Shown piece by piece: positions 21,993-30,384 of a stretch of 36,516 nucleotides of DNA. The first letter of the stretch is position 1, and the number at the start of each line of letters is the position of its first letter. Where the stretch lies: the NCBI GenBank assembly GCA_964637345.1, contig CAZWTD010000010.1:1-36516 (forward strand), in the 5' to 3' direction. Position numbers and translations under genes: made by a program. This DNA is from CAZWTD01 sp964637345. Lineage in GTDB: Bacteria; Patescibacteriota; Patescibacteriia; HK-STAS-PATE-3. The notes under the pieces were generated by a model. It saw only the letters and a list, made by a program, of their open reading frames with translations. It was not told where the DNA came from and ran no database searches.

Positions 21993-23912
21993 ATGGCAAA
22001 GATTCTCGGTATCGACCTCGGAACGACCAACTCGGCGATGGCTATCGTCGAAGGTGGCGAGCCCGCTATTCTCGAAAATAAAGAAGGCAACCGGACTACC
22101 CCGTCAGTTGTCGCGATGTCAAAATCCGGCGAGCGACTTGTTGGGCAGGTTGCGAAGCGGCAATCGATCGTCAACCCGACGAGCACGATCTTCTCGGTGA
22201 AGCGGCTCATCGGCCGGCGTTTCGACGACCCGGAGGTCCAGCGCGACCTGAAGACCTTGCCCTACGCGATCAAGCAGTCCGGCGAAGGCGTCAAGGTTGT
22301 CATGGGCGAAAAAGAATACACGCCCCAGGAAGTCTCAGCAATGATTCTTCAGAAGCTAAAGGCTGACGCCGAAGCGAAGCTCGGTGAAACGATTACCGAA
22401 GCGGTGATTACCGTCCCGGCGTACTTTGATGACAGCCAGCGCCAAGCGACAAAAGACGCGGGACGAATCGCTGGCTTCGACGTGAAACGCATCATCAACG
22501 AGCCGACAGCGGCCGCGCTCGCGTACGGCTTCAACAAGAAGAAGGACGAGAAGATCGCCGTCTATGACCTCGGCGGCGGCACCTTCGATATTTCCATTCT
22601 CGAAGTTTCGTCCGACACGGTTGAGGTAAAGTCGACGAACGGCGACACCCACCTCGGCGGCGACGACTTCGACCAGACGATCATCCATTGGATTATCGAC
22701 GAGTTTAAGAAGGATCAGGGGATTGATTTGTCCAACGATCAGCAGGCGCTCCAGCGCTTGAAAGAATCAGCGGAAAAGGCCAAGCATGAACTTTCGACTG
22801 TCATGGAAACGGAGATCAGTCAGCCCTTCATTACGACTGATGCGAGCGGCCCGAAGCATCTCCAGCTCAAAATGACCCGCGCGAAACTGGAAGAGCTGGT
22901 GGGCGACCTCGTCCGCCGAACCCTCGAGCCGGTGAAAAAGGCGCTCGCGGACGCGAACTTGAGCGTATCGGAAATCAACGAGGTGATTATGGTCGGCGGC
23001 CAAACGCGAATGCCGCTCGTCGTAAAAACCGTTGAGGAGTTTTTCGGGAAAAAGCCCCATATGGGCGTGAATCCGGATGAGGTTGTCGCGATCGGCGCTG
23101 CGGTTCAGGCAGGAATTCTCCAAGGCGACGTGAAGGATATTCTTCTCCTCGACGTCACTCCGCTTACCCTCGGCCTCGAAACGCTCGGCAGCGTGGCTAC
23201 TCCGCTCATCGAGCGAAACACGACCGTTCCGACCTCAAAGTCCCAGGTCTTTTCGACCGCGGCCGACAATCAGACTTCCGTAGAAATTCACGTCTTGCAG
23301 GGTGAACGGCCGATGGCGAACGATAACAAGTCGCTCGGGCGCTTCATTCTCTCCGGCCTCCCGCCGGCCCCGCGCGGTGTGCCTCAGGTTGAGGTGACCT
23401 TCGACATCGATGCAAACGGCATCCTGAACGTAAAAGCGAAAGACAAGGCCTCGGGCCGCGAGCAGTCGATTACGATTACCGCGTCGACCCAGCTCTCGAA
23501 AGATGAAGTCGAGCGGATGCGCAAAGAAGCGGAAATGCACGCCGGCGAAGATAAGCTGAAGAAGGAGCTGATCGAGCTCCAAAACCAGGCGGAGACTCTC
23601 GTCTACTCGGCCGAGAAAGCGCTCAAAGACGCGGGCGAGAAAGTCCCGGCTGACGTGAAGAAAGAGGTCGAAGAAAAGATCGAGGCTTTGAAGAAGGTCC
23701 AGAAGTCGGACAAGGCCGACGAGATTAAGCCGGCGATCGACGCCTTGAATCAGGTTATCCAGAAAATCGGCCAGGCAATGTACGGACAGCCAGGTCCCCA
23801 GGCTGGCGGCCCCGGAGCCCAAGCCGGCCCCGACGCTGGAGCGAACCCGAACCAATCAGCTCCGGACGACGGGAAAACCGTTGAGGGCAAATACGAAGAA
23901 GTGAAACAGTAA
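21993..23912 (+). CDS. dnaK: molecular chaperone DnaK
   Basis: The full-length 639-residue Hsp70 begins MAKILGIDLGTTNSAMAIVE. Further signatures are VPAYFDDSQRQATKDAG, IAVYDLGGGTFDISILE and VGGQTRMPLV. The peptide-binding domain follows (LLLDVTPLTLGLETLG), and a Gly/Pro/Gln-rich C-terminal linker ends in VEGKYEEVKQ, similar to the usual acidic tail. The ATG at 21993 is preferred over an upstream TTG because the family starts exactly there. ATP-dependent folding needs GrpE and DnaJ, both encoded in this locus. Confidence 0.98.
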   Translation: MAKILGIDLGTTNSAMAIVEGGEPAILENKEGNRTTPSVVAMSKSGERLVGQVAKRQSIVNPTSTIFSVKRLIGRRFDDPEVQRDLKTLPYAIKQSGEGVKVVMGEKEYTPQEVSAMILQKLKADAEAKLGETITEAVITVPAYFDDSQRQATKDAGRIAGFDVKRIINEPTAAALAYGFNKKKDEKIAVYDLGGGTFDISILEVSSDTVEVKSTNGDTHLGGDDFDQTIIHWIIDEFKKDQGIDLSNDQQALQRLKESAEKAKHELSTVMETEISQPFITTDASGPKHLQLKMTRAKLEELVGDLVRRTLEPVKKALADANLSVSEINEVIMVGGQTRMPLVVKTVEEFFGKKPHMGVNPDEVVAIGAAVQAGILQGDVKDILLLDVTPLTLGLETLGSVATPLIERNTTVPTSKSQVFSTAADNQTSVEIHVLQGERPMANDNKSLGRFILSGLPPAPRGVPQVEVTFDIDANGILNVKAKDKASGREQSITITASTQLSKDEVERMRKEAEMHAGEDKLKKELIELQNQAETLVYSAEKALKDAGEKVPADVKKEVEEKIEALKKVQKSDKADEIKPAIDALNQVIQKIGQAMYGQPGPQAGGPGAQAGPDAGANPNQSAPDDGKTVEGKYEEVKQ

Positions 23913-23923
23913 TCTTGAACACG

Positions 23924-23943
23924 GCGGGCCCTTCGGGGCCCGC
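23924..23943 (+). terminator. UUCG hairpin after dnaK, no T tract
   Basis: GCGGGCCC (23924-23931) and GGGCCCGC (23936-23943) close a TTCG tetraloop. The next bases are TGGAGTTGAAACG. Without a U run it may act as an mRNA stabiliser or a weak terminator, separating dnaK from the genes below. Confidence 0.5.
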
Positions 23944-23964
23944 TGGAGTTGAAACGAACTCTCA

Positions 23965-24156
23965 ATGAATACTTTTCGTCGCCTTATCCTCATTCTCACG
24001 ATTCTCGCAGTCGGCCTCATTGCCGCCTACCTCTTCGTGTGGTTCTTACTCGTTATGGCTATCGTGATTCCCGCTGGCCTGCTTTGGTTCCGCTGGAAAA
24101 TGCGGCGCGGGAAAACTCCGAAGGCCCGGATTCGTATTTCTACCCCTGATCACTAA
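23965..24156 (+). CDS. small membrane protein
   Basis: The 63-residue protein has one long or two short hydrophobic helices (about 7-41: LILILTILAVGLIAAYLF, then VWFLLVMAIVIPAGLLWF) and a basic C-terminus RWKMRRGKTPKARIR. The positive tail should face the cytoplasm. A TTGA-overlap start is possible further upstream, but the ATG at 23965 puts one Arg pair just before the helix. No family recognised. Confidence 0.65.
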   Translation: MNTFRRLILILTILAVGLIAAYLFVWFLLVMAIVIPAGLLWFRWKMRRGKTPKARIRISTPDH

Positions 24157-24172
24157 TCCTAAGGTTAAGCCT

Positions 24173-24481
24173 ATGAACACCCCCATGCCAACCCAGCCGC
24201 AGCAGCAGCAAATCCAGATTAAGGTTCCGGACAGCCTCATGCCCGGATCCTACGCGAATAGCCTCGGCGTCGCGCACACGAAAGAGGAGTTCATCCTCGA
24301 CTTCATGAACCTTATTCCGCACCAGGGCGCGGGTACGGTTGTCAGCCGGGTTATTACAAGCCCGGGCCACATGAAGCGGATTCTCGCCGCGCTCCAAGAT
24401 AATGTTGCGAAGTACGAGAAGCAGTTCGGAAAAATTTCCGAGGCTTCCTCGCCGCACGATGTCGGCTTTCGGACTGCCTAG
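24173..24481 (+). CDS. DUF3467 protein
   Basis: The 102-residue protein starts with a Gln-rich stretch, then a domain matching DUF3467. The visible order is QIQIKVPDSLMPGSYANSLG, HTKEEFILDFMNLIP, VSRVITSPGHMKRILAALQD and KYEKQFGKI. The family is small and common in Bacteria and Archaea with no firmly established role. It lies 16 bases after the small membrane protein and may be co-transcribed with dnaK. Confidence 0.9.
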   Translation: MNTPMPTQPQQQQIQIKVPDSLMPGSYANSLGVAHTKEEFILDFMNLIPHQGAGTVVSRVITSPGHMKRILAALQDNVAKYEKQFGKISEASSPHDVGFRTA

Positions 24482-24498
24482 GAAGCGAACTCGCTGCG

Positions 24499-24507
24499 TG
24501 CTAGAGT
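24499..24507 (+). promoter_or_regulatory. extended -10 promoter before the membrane protein-dnaJ pair
   Basis: TG-C-TAGAGT ends eight bases before the ATG at 24516, implying a leaderless or near-leaderless mRNA. No -35 match is seen. It would make dnaJ partly independent of the CIRCE-controlled promoter. Confidence 0.5.
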
Positions 24508-24515
24508 ATTGACGT

Positions 24516-25574
24516 ATGGCTGATCAAGTTTCAGAGTCACCTTCAAGTAAGACGGAATCCGGGCGTGTGACTGCGCGTCGGATTGCGCTCTGTGCCCTCG
24601 GTCTTTTGGCGATACTGGCCTTTTGGCTCTCGGTCCGGCTGACTTTTTCCGAACTTGATCTTTCGGAGCTCGTTGGACTCTGGGCGCCCGCGCTTGCCTT
24701 TACCTTATTGGGCGTTGTGATCGGTTGGCTCGGAAGCTCGGCCTCGCTTCTCCACGCGTCGAACCTCGGCGGATTTACGATTCTCGTCGGAGCGCTTATT
24801 CCGCTTTTGCTCTTTCCGCTTACCTGGGCGAGTCTCGCCGCCTGTCTTGTTACCGTGATTGCCTGGGGCCGCTACTGGGGAATGGTGAGCGACGAGACGG
24901 TAAGCCGGATTCGTTACTCCCTGACGAAAAGCGTTACCCATAGCCTCGGAACCGCGGTCACGCTAACGGTGTTGTCCGTTGCATTGTGCTACCTGAGCTT
25001 TGTGAGCGTTCAAAATGAAACGAATGAAACCTTCGTATCGCGCGTGTCGGACGGAACGAGTGACGCTATCCTGACCCTCTTTGAACGGAAGCTCCCCGAC
25101 TTTGAGCGGACAATGACGGTTGATGAGTTTCTCTTGAACTTTAGCGAAAATGATTTGGCGGGCGCCTTCCCCCAGGATTTTCTTCCGAATGAAGTAAGTA
25201 ACTCTCTACTCTCGACTGAATCGCGGACGGAAATTGCGACGCTCGACGATGCTGCGCGCGCAGCAGCGCTTTCAAGCGCCCGCTCCCAACTTCTAACGCC
25301 ATTTGGGCTTCAAGTTGACGGCGACCAAACGATGGAAACCCTCGTTCGGGCAATTATCAGTCAGAAGATTACGCCGGTCCTCGAGCGTTACGAGCGATTT
25401 ATTCCGTCGGTGATTGCCCTCGCGCTTTTCTCAGCGCTGTCCTTCTTTGGTTTTGTTTACTATTGGTGGGTTGTTGGCTGGGCCTGGGTCTGGTACGGAC
25501 TTGTTCGCAGTTTCGGTTGGTTGACGGTACGCGAAGAGACTTTGCCGATTCACCGAGTCGAATTCAAAGGATAG
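24516..25574 (+). CDS. polytopic membrane protein upstream of dnaJ
   Basis: The 352-residue protein has about six hydrophobic segments. They lie at about 22-41, 50-70, 78-115 (two), 140-165 and 292-330 (broken by WWVVGWAWVWYG). A soluble loop of about 120 residues lies between segments five and six and holds many Thr, Glu and Asp (for example ETNETFVSRVSDGTSDAI). No known family is recognised. It ends three bases before the dnaJ start, so translation is likely coupled. It may be a membrane partner of the chaperone or just a neighbour. Confidence 0.75.
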   Translation: MADQVSESPSSKTESGRVTARRIALCALGLLAILAFWLSVRLTFSELDLSELVGLWAPALAFTLLGVVIGWLGSSASLLHASNLGGFTILVGALIPLLLFPLTWASLAACLVTVIAWGRYWGMVSDETVSRIRYSLTKSVTHSLGTAVTLTVLSVALCYLSFVSVQNETNETFVSRVSDGTSDAILTLFERKLPDFERTMTVDEFLLNFSENDLAGAFPQDFLPNEVSNSLLSTESRTEIATLDDAARAAALSSARSQLLTPFGLQVDGDQTMETLVRAIISQKITPVLERYERFIPSVIALALFSALSFFGFVYYWWVVGWAWVWYGLVRSFGWLTVREETLPIHRVEFKG

Positions 25575-25577
25575 CGT

Positions 25578-26666
25578 ATGGCGCAGGATTACTATGAACT
25601 CCTCGGCGTGTCGCGTTCGGCGTCTCAAGACGAGATTAAAAAAGCTTTCCGAACGCAGGCCCATAAGTATCACCCCGATAAAGGCGGCGGGGACGAGGCG
25701 AAGTTTAAGGAAGTGAACGCCGCCTATCAGGTCTTAAGCAATCCGGAGAAGCGCGCAAAATACGATCAGTTTGGCGCAGCCTTTGAGCAAGCTGGCGGCG
25801 GCGCCGGCGGGATGAACTGGAATGATTTCGCGCGGCAGGGCGGAGCCGGTTTTCAATCCGCGGATTTCGGCGACCTCGGCGATATCTTTGGCGACCTATT
25901 TGGCTTCGGCGGCGGCCGGCGCGCGAGCCAGTCTTCGAATCGCGGAGCTGATCTCGAGTTCCGGATGACTATTACCCTCGAGGAAGTCGCGAGCGGAGTA
26001 ACGAAGGTCCTTGAGCTCGACCGCGAGCGCGCCTGCTCGACCTGCGGGGCGAGCGGCGCCGCGGCCGGATCGAAAACCGTGGAGTGTAAAACCTGTGGCG
26101 GTTCTGGCCAAGTAGAACGCATCCAGCAGTCTTTTTTTGGAGCCATGCGCAGCGTGGCGCGCTGTTCCGCTTGCGACGGTTCGGGCCAGCAGATTAAAGA
26201 ACCTTGTCCGGATTGCCGCGGCGAAGGCCGCCGCCGAACAAAGCAAAAGCTCAAGGTTGAAATTCCGGCCGGGATTGAGAACGGGCAGTCGATGCGCTTG
26301 AACGGAGAGGGGATGGCGGGTCGGCGCGGAAACCCGAGTGGCGATTTGTACCTGCGGATTGAAGTACAGTCTGACCCGCGCTTCGAACGGTCCGGCGCTG
26401 ATCTGAAAACCTCTCTCGCGATCGGCGTGGCTGACGCGGCGCTCGGGGTAAAAGTTCCGGTAGAGACTGTTCAGGGCCAAGTTGTCTTGACTGTCCCGGC
26501 CGGCACCCAGCCCGGAACGGTGATGAAGCTCAAGGGCAAAGGCTTACCACACTTACGTTCAACAACGCACGGCGACCTCTTTGTCGAGGTATCGGTTAAG
26601 GTTCCGACCAAGCTCGACAAAAAAGCAAAAGCTGCCTTCCAGGAGTTGCGCGACCTCGAGCGGTAG
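25578..26666 (+). CDS. dnaJ: chaperone DnaJ
   Basis: The 362-residue Hsp40 has the J domain with HPD (YHPDKGGGDEAKFKEVNAAY, about 32-51) and a Gly/Phe-rich linker (GDLGDIFGDLFGFGGG). Four zinc modules follow: CSTCGASG, CKTCGGSG, CSACDGSG and CPDCRGEG. The two C-terminal substrate-binding domains include GDLYLRIEV and PAGTQPGTVMKLKGKG. The ATG lies three bases after the membrane protein. It is separated from dnaK by three genes. It stimulates DnaK ATPase and delivers clients. Confidence 0.97.
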   Translation: MAQDYYELLGVSRSASQDEIKKAFRTQAHKYHPDKGGGDEAKFKEVNAAYQVLSNPEKRAKYDQFGAAFEQAGGGAGGMNWNDFARQGGAGFQSADFGDLGDIFGDLFGFGGGRRASQSSNRGADLEFRMTITLEEVASGVTKVLELDRERACSTCGASGAAAGSKTVECKTCGGSGQVERIQQSFFGAMRSVARCSACDGSGQQIKEPCPDCRGEGRRRTKQKLKVEIPAGIENGQSMRLNGEGMAGRRGNPSGDLYLRIEVQSDPRFERSGADLKTSLAIGVADAALGVKVPVETVQGQVVLTVPAGTQPGTVMKLKGKGLPHLRSTTHGDLFVEVSVKVPTKLDKKAKAAFQELRDLER

Positions 26667-26681
26667 TTGGATAAGGAAACA

Positions 26682-26703
26682 CCCCTGATCAGGCGATCAG
26701 GGG
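26682..26703. terminator. hairpin between dnaJ and the convergent minus-strand gene
   Basis: CCCCTGATC (26682-26690) pairs perfectly with GATCAGGGG (26695-26703) around AGGC. Neither side has a strong T tract; the minus strand continues GTGTTTCCTT. It probably serves both genes. Confidence 0.65.
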
Positions 26704-26714
26704 GGGTGCGTGGG

Positions 26715-26966
26715 TTATGCTTCATGGCGGAGGAGTCCGTCCCGAATTGCCTGGACTCCGAGTTGAACGTATTCGTCATTTGTGGTGACGAGCGTATCGA
26801 ATTCGTTCGCGAGCTCGAGGTCGCCCATCACCGGGGAGAGTTGGGCGCCGCCGATAATTCCGTGGTCAGCTGTAGCAGTCAGCCGTTTCCGGATTTCCTG
26901 CGCGCGTTCCCCGAGCCGTTCAGCGTTGTCCGTCAGAAACTTCTCGATTTGTACTACAGCGTACAA
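26715..26966 (-). CDS. small hypothetical helical protein
   Basis: The 83-residue soluble protein is convergent with dnaJ. A much longer open frame continues upstream but overlaps a well-supported plus-strand membrane gene. The true start is the TTG at 26966, five bases after AGGAGG on the minus strand. The protein has the look of a real family: AVVQIEKFLTDNAERLGERA, then HGIIGGAQLSPVMGDLELA and EYVQLGVQAIRDGLL. I recognise no family. Confidence 0.65.
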   Translation of the reverse strand: MYAVVQIEKFLTDNAERLGERAQEIRKRLTATADHGIIGGAQLSPVMGDLELANEFDTLVTTNDEYVQLGVQAIRDGLLRHEA

Positions 26967-27027
26967 TGGCTCCTCCTTTGCTAGGTCCAGGCTCCTTGTA
27001 GCACACAATAGGATAGCCGTGAAGTCC

Positions 27028-27056
27028 TTGCTTGACCCTGAGTTTTCTTGTATAAT
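27028..27056 (+). promoter_or_regulatory. promoter of the membrane protein-Nudix pair
   Basis: TTGCTT (27028-27033), 17 bases, TATAAT (27051-27056). The -10 hexamer is full consensus. The leader is about 18 bases and includes AAGGGG before the ATG at 27081. Confidence 0.65.
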
Positions 27057-27080
27057 GAAAATGAAGTAAGGGGAAAAACT

Positions 27081-27629
27081 ATGGGGGAAGCGCAAAGCTT
27101 CGTTGCGAATATCGATTGGGCAAAGCCAACCTGGGATCTCTTTATCATCCTCTTTTTCATCGTGGCCGGCTTTCTCTACGGTCTTTCGCTCGGGCGAGAT
27201 CGTATTGTCGTGATTCTCGTATCGATTTACATGGCTTTGGCGGTGTCGACCACCGCGCCCTATATTGGCTCGCTGAACGCACAAGTCGGCATTCAGAATG
27301 TCTTCGTGTTCCAAATTTCGACATTTGTGACGACTTTTATCGCGCTCTTTTTCCTTCTCTCGCGGTCCGCGCTCCTGAAGACGATTGCAACCGGGGATCA
27401 AGACGGCTCGTGGTGGCAGGTGCTGGTGTTCAGCATCCTGCACGTTGGGCTCCTTGTCAGCATTACACTGTCCTTCCTTCCGCCCAATGCGGCTCACGAT
27501 CATCTCTCGCCGCTGACCCAGCAACTCTTTGCGTCCGATGGCGCGCGCTTCGGCTGGATCGTCGCGCCGATTCTTCTCATGATCCTCCTGAAGACGGATA
27601 GCAAAAAGAAGTTTAAGTACGACATTTGA
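27081..27629 (+). CDS. five-helix membrane protein
   Basis: The 182-residue protein has hydrophobic segments at about 17-37, 42-63, 75-95, 115-135 and 158-172. Segment one (DLFIILFFIVAGFLYGLSLG) and the next vaguely recall CvpA-type proteins, but I would not assign it. AAGGGG precedes the ATG at 27081. Its stop overlaps the TTG start of the Nudix gene, so the two are translationally coupled. Confidence 0.7.
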   Translation: MGEAQSFVANIDWAKPTWDLFIILFFIVAGFLYGLSLGRDRIVVILVSIYMALAVSTTAPYIGSLNAQVGIQNVFVFQISTFVTTFIALFFLLSRSALLKTIATGDQDGSWWQVLVFSILHVGLLVSITLSFLPPNAAHDHLSPLTQQLFASDGARFGWIVAPILLMILLKTDSKKKFKYDI

Positions 27630-28171
27630 AGACCTGGCAGCGCCTGAAACGCGAGCGACTGTACGCCGATCCATGGATTCGGCTGGTTCGTGATACCATT
27701 GTTTTCCCCAAGCAGCGAAAAGGAACCTACGCAGTGGTTCATCTAAAAGGCGGTGTGGGCGTGGTCGCCGTCGACGAAAAGAAGCGTATCCTACTTGTCG
27801 GGCAATTTCGTTACGCCATCGGACGTTATTCATGGGAAATCCCGAAAGGCTCATTACCGCGTTTTTCTTTTCGCGGAAATCCTCAGAATACCGCCGAAGA
27901 GGAACTGCTTGAGGAGGCTGGAGTAACAGCAAAAAACTGGAAAAAAATTGGAATGGTCCATACGTTAATAGGCTCGACGAATGATCGAGTCTATCTATAT
28001 TGTGCTAAAGGTCTTCGTATGGGCGAAGCCCATCGGGGGGAAACTGAGGTTATTCGAACACGTTGGGTATCGCGAGCGGAGTTCTTTGCGCTCGTACGGC
28101 GAGGTCAGGTGACGGACGCGACCTCAATCGCCGCCGTGGCGCTGGCGACTGAGCGAGGATTCTTGCGGTAG
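27626..28171 (+). CDS. Nudix hydrolase, ADP-ribose pyrophosphatase-like, divergent box
   Basis: The 181-residue protein resembles ADP-sugar pyrophosphatases: GVGVVAVDEKKRILLVGQFR, then YSWEIPKGSLPRF and TAEEELLEEAG. The EExG at the Nudix helix end is intact. However, the usual first Glu of the box is Gly (FRGNPQNTAE), and about three extra residues lie between the first Gly and that position. The signature Arg is Glu. Catalysis may persist, but substrate preference is open. The start is TTG at 27626, overlapping the TGA of the upstream gene. Confidence 0.8.
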   Translation: MKTWQRLKRERLYADPWIRLVRDTIVFPKQRKGTYAVVHLKGGVGVVAVDEKKRILLVGQFRYAIGRYSWEIPKGSLPRFSFRGNPQNTAEEELLEEAGVTAKNWKKIGMVHTLIGSTNDRVYLYCAKGLRMGEAHRGETEVIRTRWVSRAEFFALVRRGQVTDATSIAAVALATERGFLR

Positions 28172-28261
28172 GCGCTTGACAGGCACCGGGCGACAGGTTT
28201 AGGTTTTTGACAGTCGCTCGTTGTACGGTTGTACGTTGGATCAAATGCGGAGGAAAGGCAG

Positions 28262-28714
28262 ATGAACCGGAGGGTTCTGGTTCTGGCGGCGGTTGCGTGT
28301 TCGGTGTTCGCGGTTTTCGCCGGATGTAGCCGGCTCTCAAAGGACGATAAGCTCGCTCTCGACCGGGCCGAGGAGATCGTTCAGCGCTTCCGAGCCGCTA
28401 TTGACGCGAAAGGGACTGCGTATTTCGGGAACCCGGATCAAGCAGACAGCCTGTTCGCCGAAATCTCTCTGTCCGAGGGTCCGGTTCTTAATCCGTTTAC
28501 CGGCCGGCCGATCATCGTCCAGGTTTGGCGTTCCGGTATCGATTACAACCCGGGGGACTGCAGGGTGGGTTGGAGCAAGACAAACCACGAGCCCGAATAC
28601 GTTCTCGAGATCACGGTGCTGGGAGAGCAGTGGAAGGAGAGGGGTCAGGCGCTCTGTCTCTTCCGCCTCGACCCGAAAAAGCCAGGGAAGATCGAACGCC
28701 AAACACGACTCTAG
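28262..28714 (+). CDS. putative lipoprotein
   Basis: The 150-residue protein has an N-terminal RR, a hydrophobic core and a lipobox VFAGC with Cys at residue 22, so it is likely lipid-anchored outside. The mature part contains a helix (LALDRAEEIVQRFRAAIDAKG) and a beta region with PFTGRPIIVQVWRSG and two further cysteines (GDCRVGW, QALCLFRL). A Shine-Dalgarno sequence GGAGGAAAGG lies upstream. A terminator follows. No family recognised. Confidence 0.75.
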   Translation: MNRRVLVLAAVACSVFAVFAGCSRLSKDDKLALDRAEEIVQRFRAAIDAKGTAYFGNPDQADSLFAEISLSEGPVLNPFTGRPIIVQVWRSGIDYNPGDCRVGWSKTNHEPEYVLEITVLGEQWKERGQALCLFRLDPKKPGKIERQTRL

Positions 28715-28723
28715 ATCGCTTCG

Positions 28724-28754
28724 GCCTCGCCCGTTCTCTCGGGCGGGGCTTTCT
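28724..28754 (+). terminator. intrinsic terminator of the lipoprotein gene
   Basis: A ten-base arm (28724-28733) pairs with 28740-28749, with one G-U wobble and loop TTCTCT, followed by TTTCTTG. Confidence 0.88.
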
Positions 28755-28791
28755 TGCGCCCTGATGCTTCTTCGCGGCCGCGTTTCGGTTG

Positions 28792-30249
28792 TTAGGAGAG
28801 CTTCGAGCGGCGTGTTGTTCGAAGAAGCGCACGCAACCTTCTTGCGCTTCCTTTTGTGAGTAGTCCGGGCCGTAAGCGCCAGGACCAGTTCTGTTTTGTC
28901 GTTCCAGGAGTGTTGATTCGACTCTTCGAGCCGAGGCCAAATACGTCTTGAGCCTGGGCAATGACTAAATGGCTCACCGAGGAAAAGGCTGACGCGAGGA
29001 GTCGCTGCGCTGGGGCGTGCGTGCTTTTTGGAGCCTCGGCCAAGGCGCGCCGGACAATCGCCCGGGGCATTTGGCGAACCCAGGCGGCGAGAGGCGGAAG
29101 GTCATGGGTCCCCGTATAGGCAACGCTCGAGCGGGCATACGCACAGGGGTGATGGTAGCTCGGATACCCCTCCGCATAGCCAAACTGGAGAACGCGCATT
29201 CCCGGGAATCCGAGACGATCGCGGAAGGCATTCACGTCGTCCGTAATCAGGCCGAGGTCTTCAGCGATGCAATTGAGTCTCGAGAATCGCTCGCGAAGCT
29301 TTCGGAAGAGGGCATCGCCAGGTACCGGGGTCCAGTAACCCTTTTGCGCGTTTTCGGCATTCGCTGGAATTTCCCAGACGCTTGAGTAGCCGCGGAAATG
29401 GTCGAGCCTGATTACGTCGTAGAGGTGTTGAGCACGTTCGTAGCGGTTTAGCCACCATGCAAAACCGTCGCTTTCAAGGCGCGTCCAGTCGAAGGCCGGC
29501 ATACCCCAGCTTTGCCCGGAGGCATTCATCACATCCGGCGGCGCGCCGATTTGTACGCGCGCTTGGCCCGTATGTGCAATTTTGAAATACTCGGGATGAC
29601 GCCAGACGTCGACGCTATCGAGCGCAACCGCGTAGGGAAGGTCGCCGAGTATGTGAATCTTGCGTTGATGGGCGTAGCGCTTGAGTGCTGACCAGGTTTT
29701 TTCAAATTGCCACTGACCAAAGGCGAAGAAATCTTGTTCCTTACCGTAGCGCCGAACGAAGGCGCCAAGGCTGCCTGGGTCGCGTTGTCGTAGTCCGGCG
29801 GGCCAGCGATACCAAGGCGCGCCGCCTTGTCGGTCCTTAATCGCCATATAGAGGCAGTAGTCGTTAAGCCAGGAGCGCTCAGTGAAACGATAGTGTTCGA
29901 ATTGCGCGCGAACCCGGGCGTTCGTCGAGCTTTGGAAATCATTCCAGGCTAAACCGAGTCGCCGGCGTTGTTGCTGGTTGACGATCGGATAGCGAATTCG
30001 ATCTGATCTGAATCGACCTTTGGGTTTTTCGTCGCCGGGAATGAAAAGCCAGTTACCAGCAAAGGCTGAAGGCGAGGCATACGGGGAGCCGAGCGAGTCG
30101 GGAATAAGCAAGGGAAGAATTGCCCAAAGCTGGATTCCCGAAGCGGCGAGGAAATCAATCCACCGCTGCGCGCCTATTCCAAAGTTTCCGATGCCGGTTT
30201 GGCTCGGAAGCGAAGCGACAGGAAGGAGGAGACCAGAAGATCGGCGCAT
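28792..30249 (-). CDS. malQ: 4-alpha-glucanotransferase (GH77, amylomaltase)
   Basis: The 485-residue enzyme transfers alpha-1,4-glucan segments between malto-oligosaccharides. It begins MRRSSGLLLPVASLPSQTGI, the family start, so the ATG at 30249 is preferred over one at 30285. Catalytic residues are Asp283 (IRLDHFRG, nucleophile), Glu330 (CIAEDLG, acid/base) and Asp383 (YTGTHDLPP). The usual GTHDND is GTHDLP here, a change next to the third carboxylate. It is the only glucan-metabolising gene in the window and could feed the tpiA/gapA route. Confidence 0.93.
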   Translation of the reverse strand: MRRSSGLLLPVASLPSQTGIGNFGIGAQRWIDFLAASGIQLWAILPLLIPDSLGSPYASPSAFAGNWLFIPGDEKPKGRFRSDRIRYPIVNQQQRRRLGLAWNDFQSSTNARVRAQFEHYRFTERSWLNDYCLYMAIKDRQGGAPWYRWPAGLRQRDPGSLGAFVRRYGKEQDFFAFGQWQFEKTWSALKRYAHQRKIHILGDLPYAVALDSVDVWRHPEYFKIAHTGQARVQIGAPPDVMNASGQSWGMPAFDWTRLESDGFAWWLNRYERAQHLYDVIRLDHFRGYSSVWEIPANAENAQKGYWTPVPGDALFRKLRERFSRLNCIAEDLGLITDDVNAFRDRLGFPGMRVLQFGYAEGYPSYHHPCAYARSSVAYTGTHDLPPLAAWVRQMPRAIVRRALAEAPKSTHAPAQRLLASAFSSVSHLVIAQAQDVFGLGSKSRINTPGTTKQNWSWRLRPGLLTKGSARRLRALLRTTRRSKLS

Positions 30250-30309
30250 GCTCTGTAGTGTAGCAGAAGACTCAGGGAATCGCACAATAAATACCTCGCT
30301 CAGTGAGGA

Positions 30310-30338
30310 TTGACGCTCGTCAGCGGGTATCGTAGAAT
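30310..30338 (+). promoter_or_regulatory. promoter of a small tail-anchored protein gene
   Basis: TTGACG (30310-30315), 17 bases, TAGAAT (30333-30338). The leader of about 40 bases carries GAGGAGGG before the GTG at 30385. Confidence 0.75.
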
Positions 30339-30384
30339 CGTTGCGGTGTTCTTTCGCGCCTCAGCTCAGTCAGAGGAGGGAATC

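Noticed and set aside
23235..23855. 206-codon minus-strand frame
   Set aside because: It is antisense to dnaK; Leu/Arg/Phe-rich composition is typical of the antisense frame of dnaK.
26967..27932. Upstream part of a 405-codon minus-strand frame
   Set aside because: It is antisense to the membrane protein and Nudix genes at 27081-28171. Only the last 83 codons, after a TTG with a good Shine-Dalgarno site, look like a real protein.
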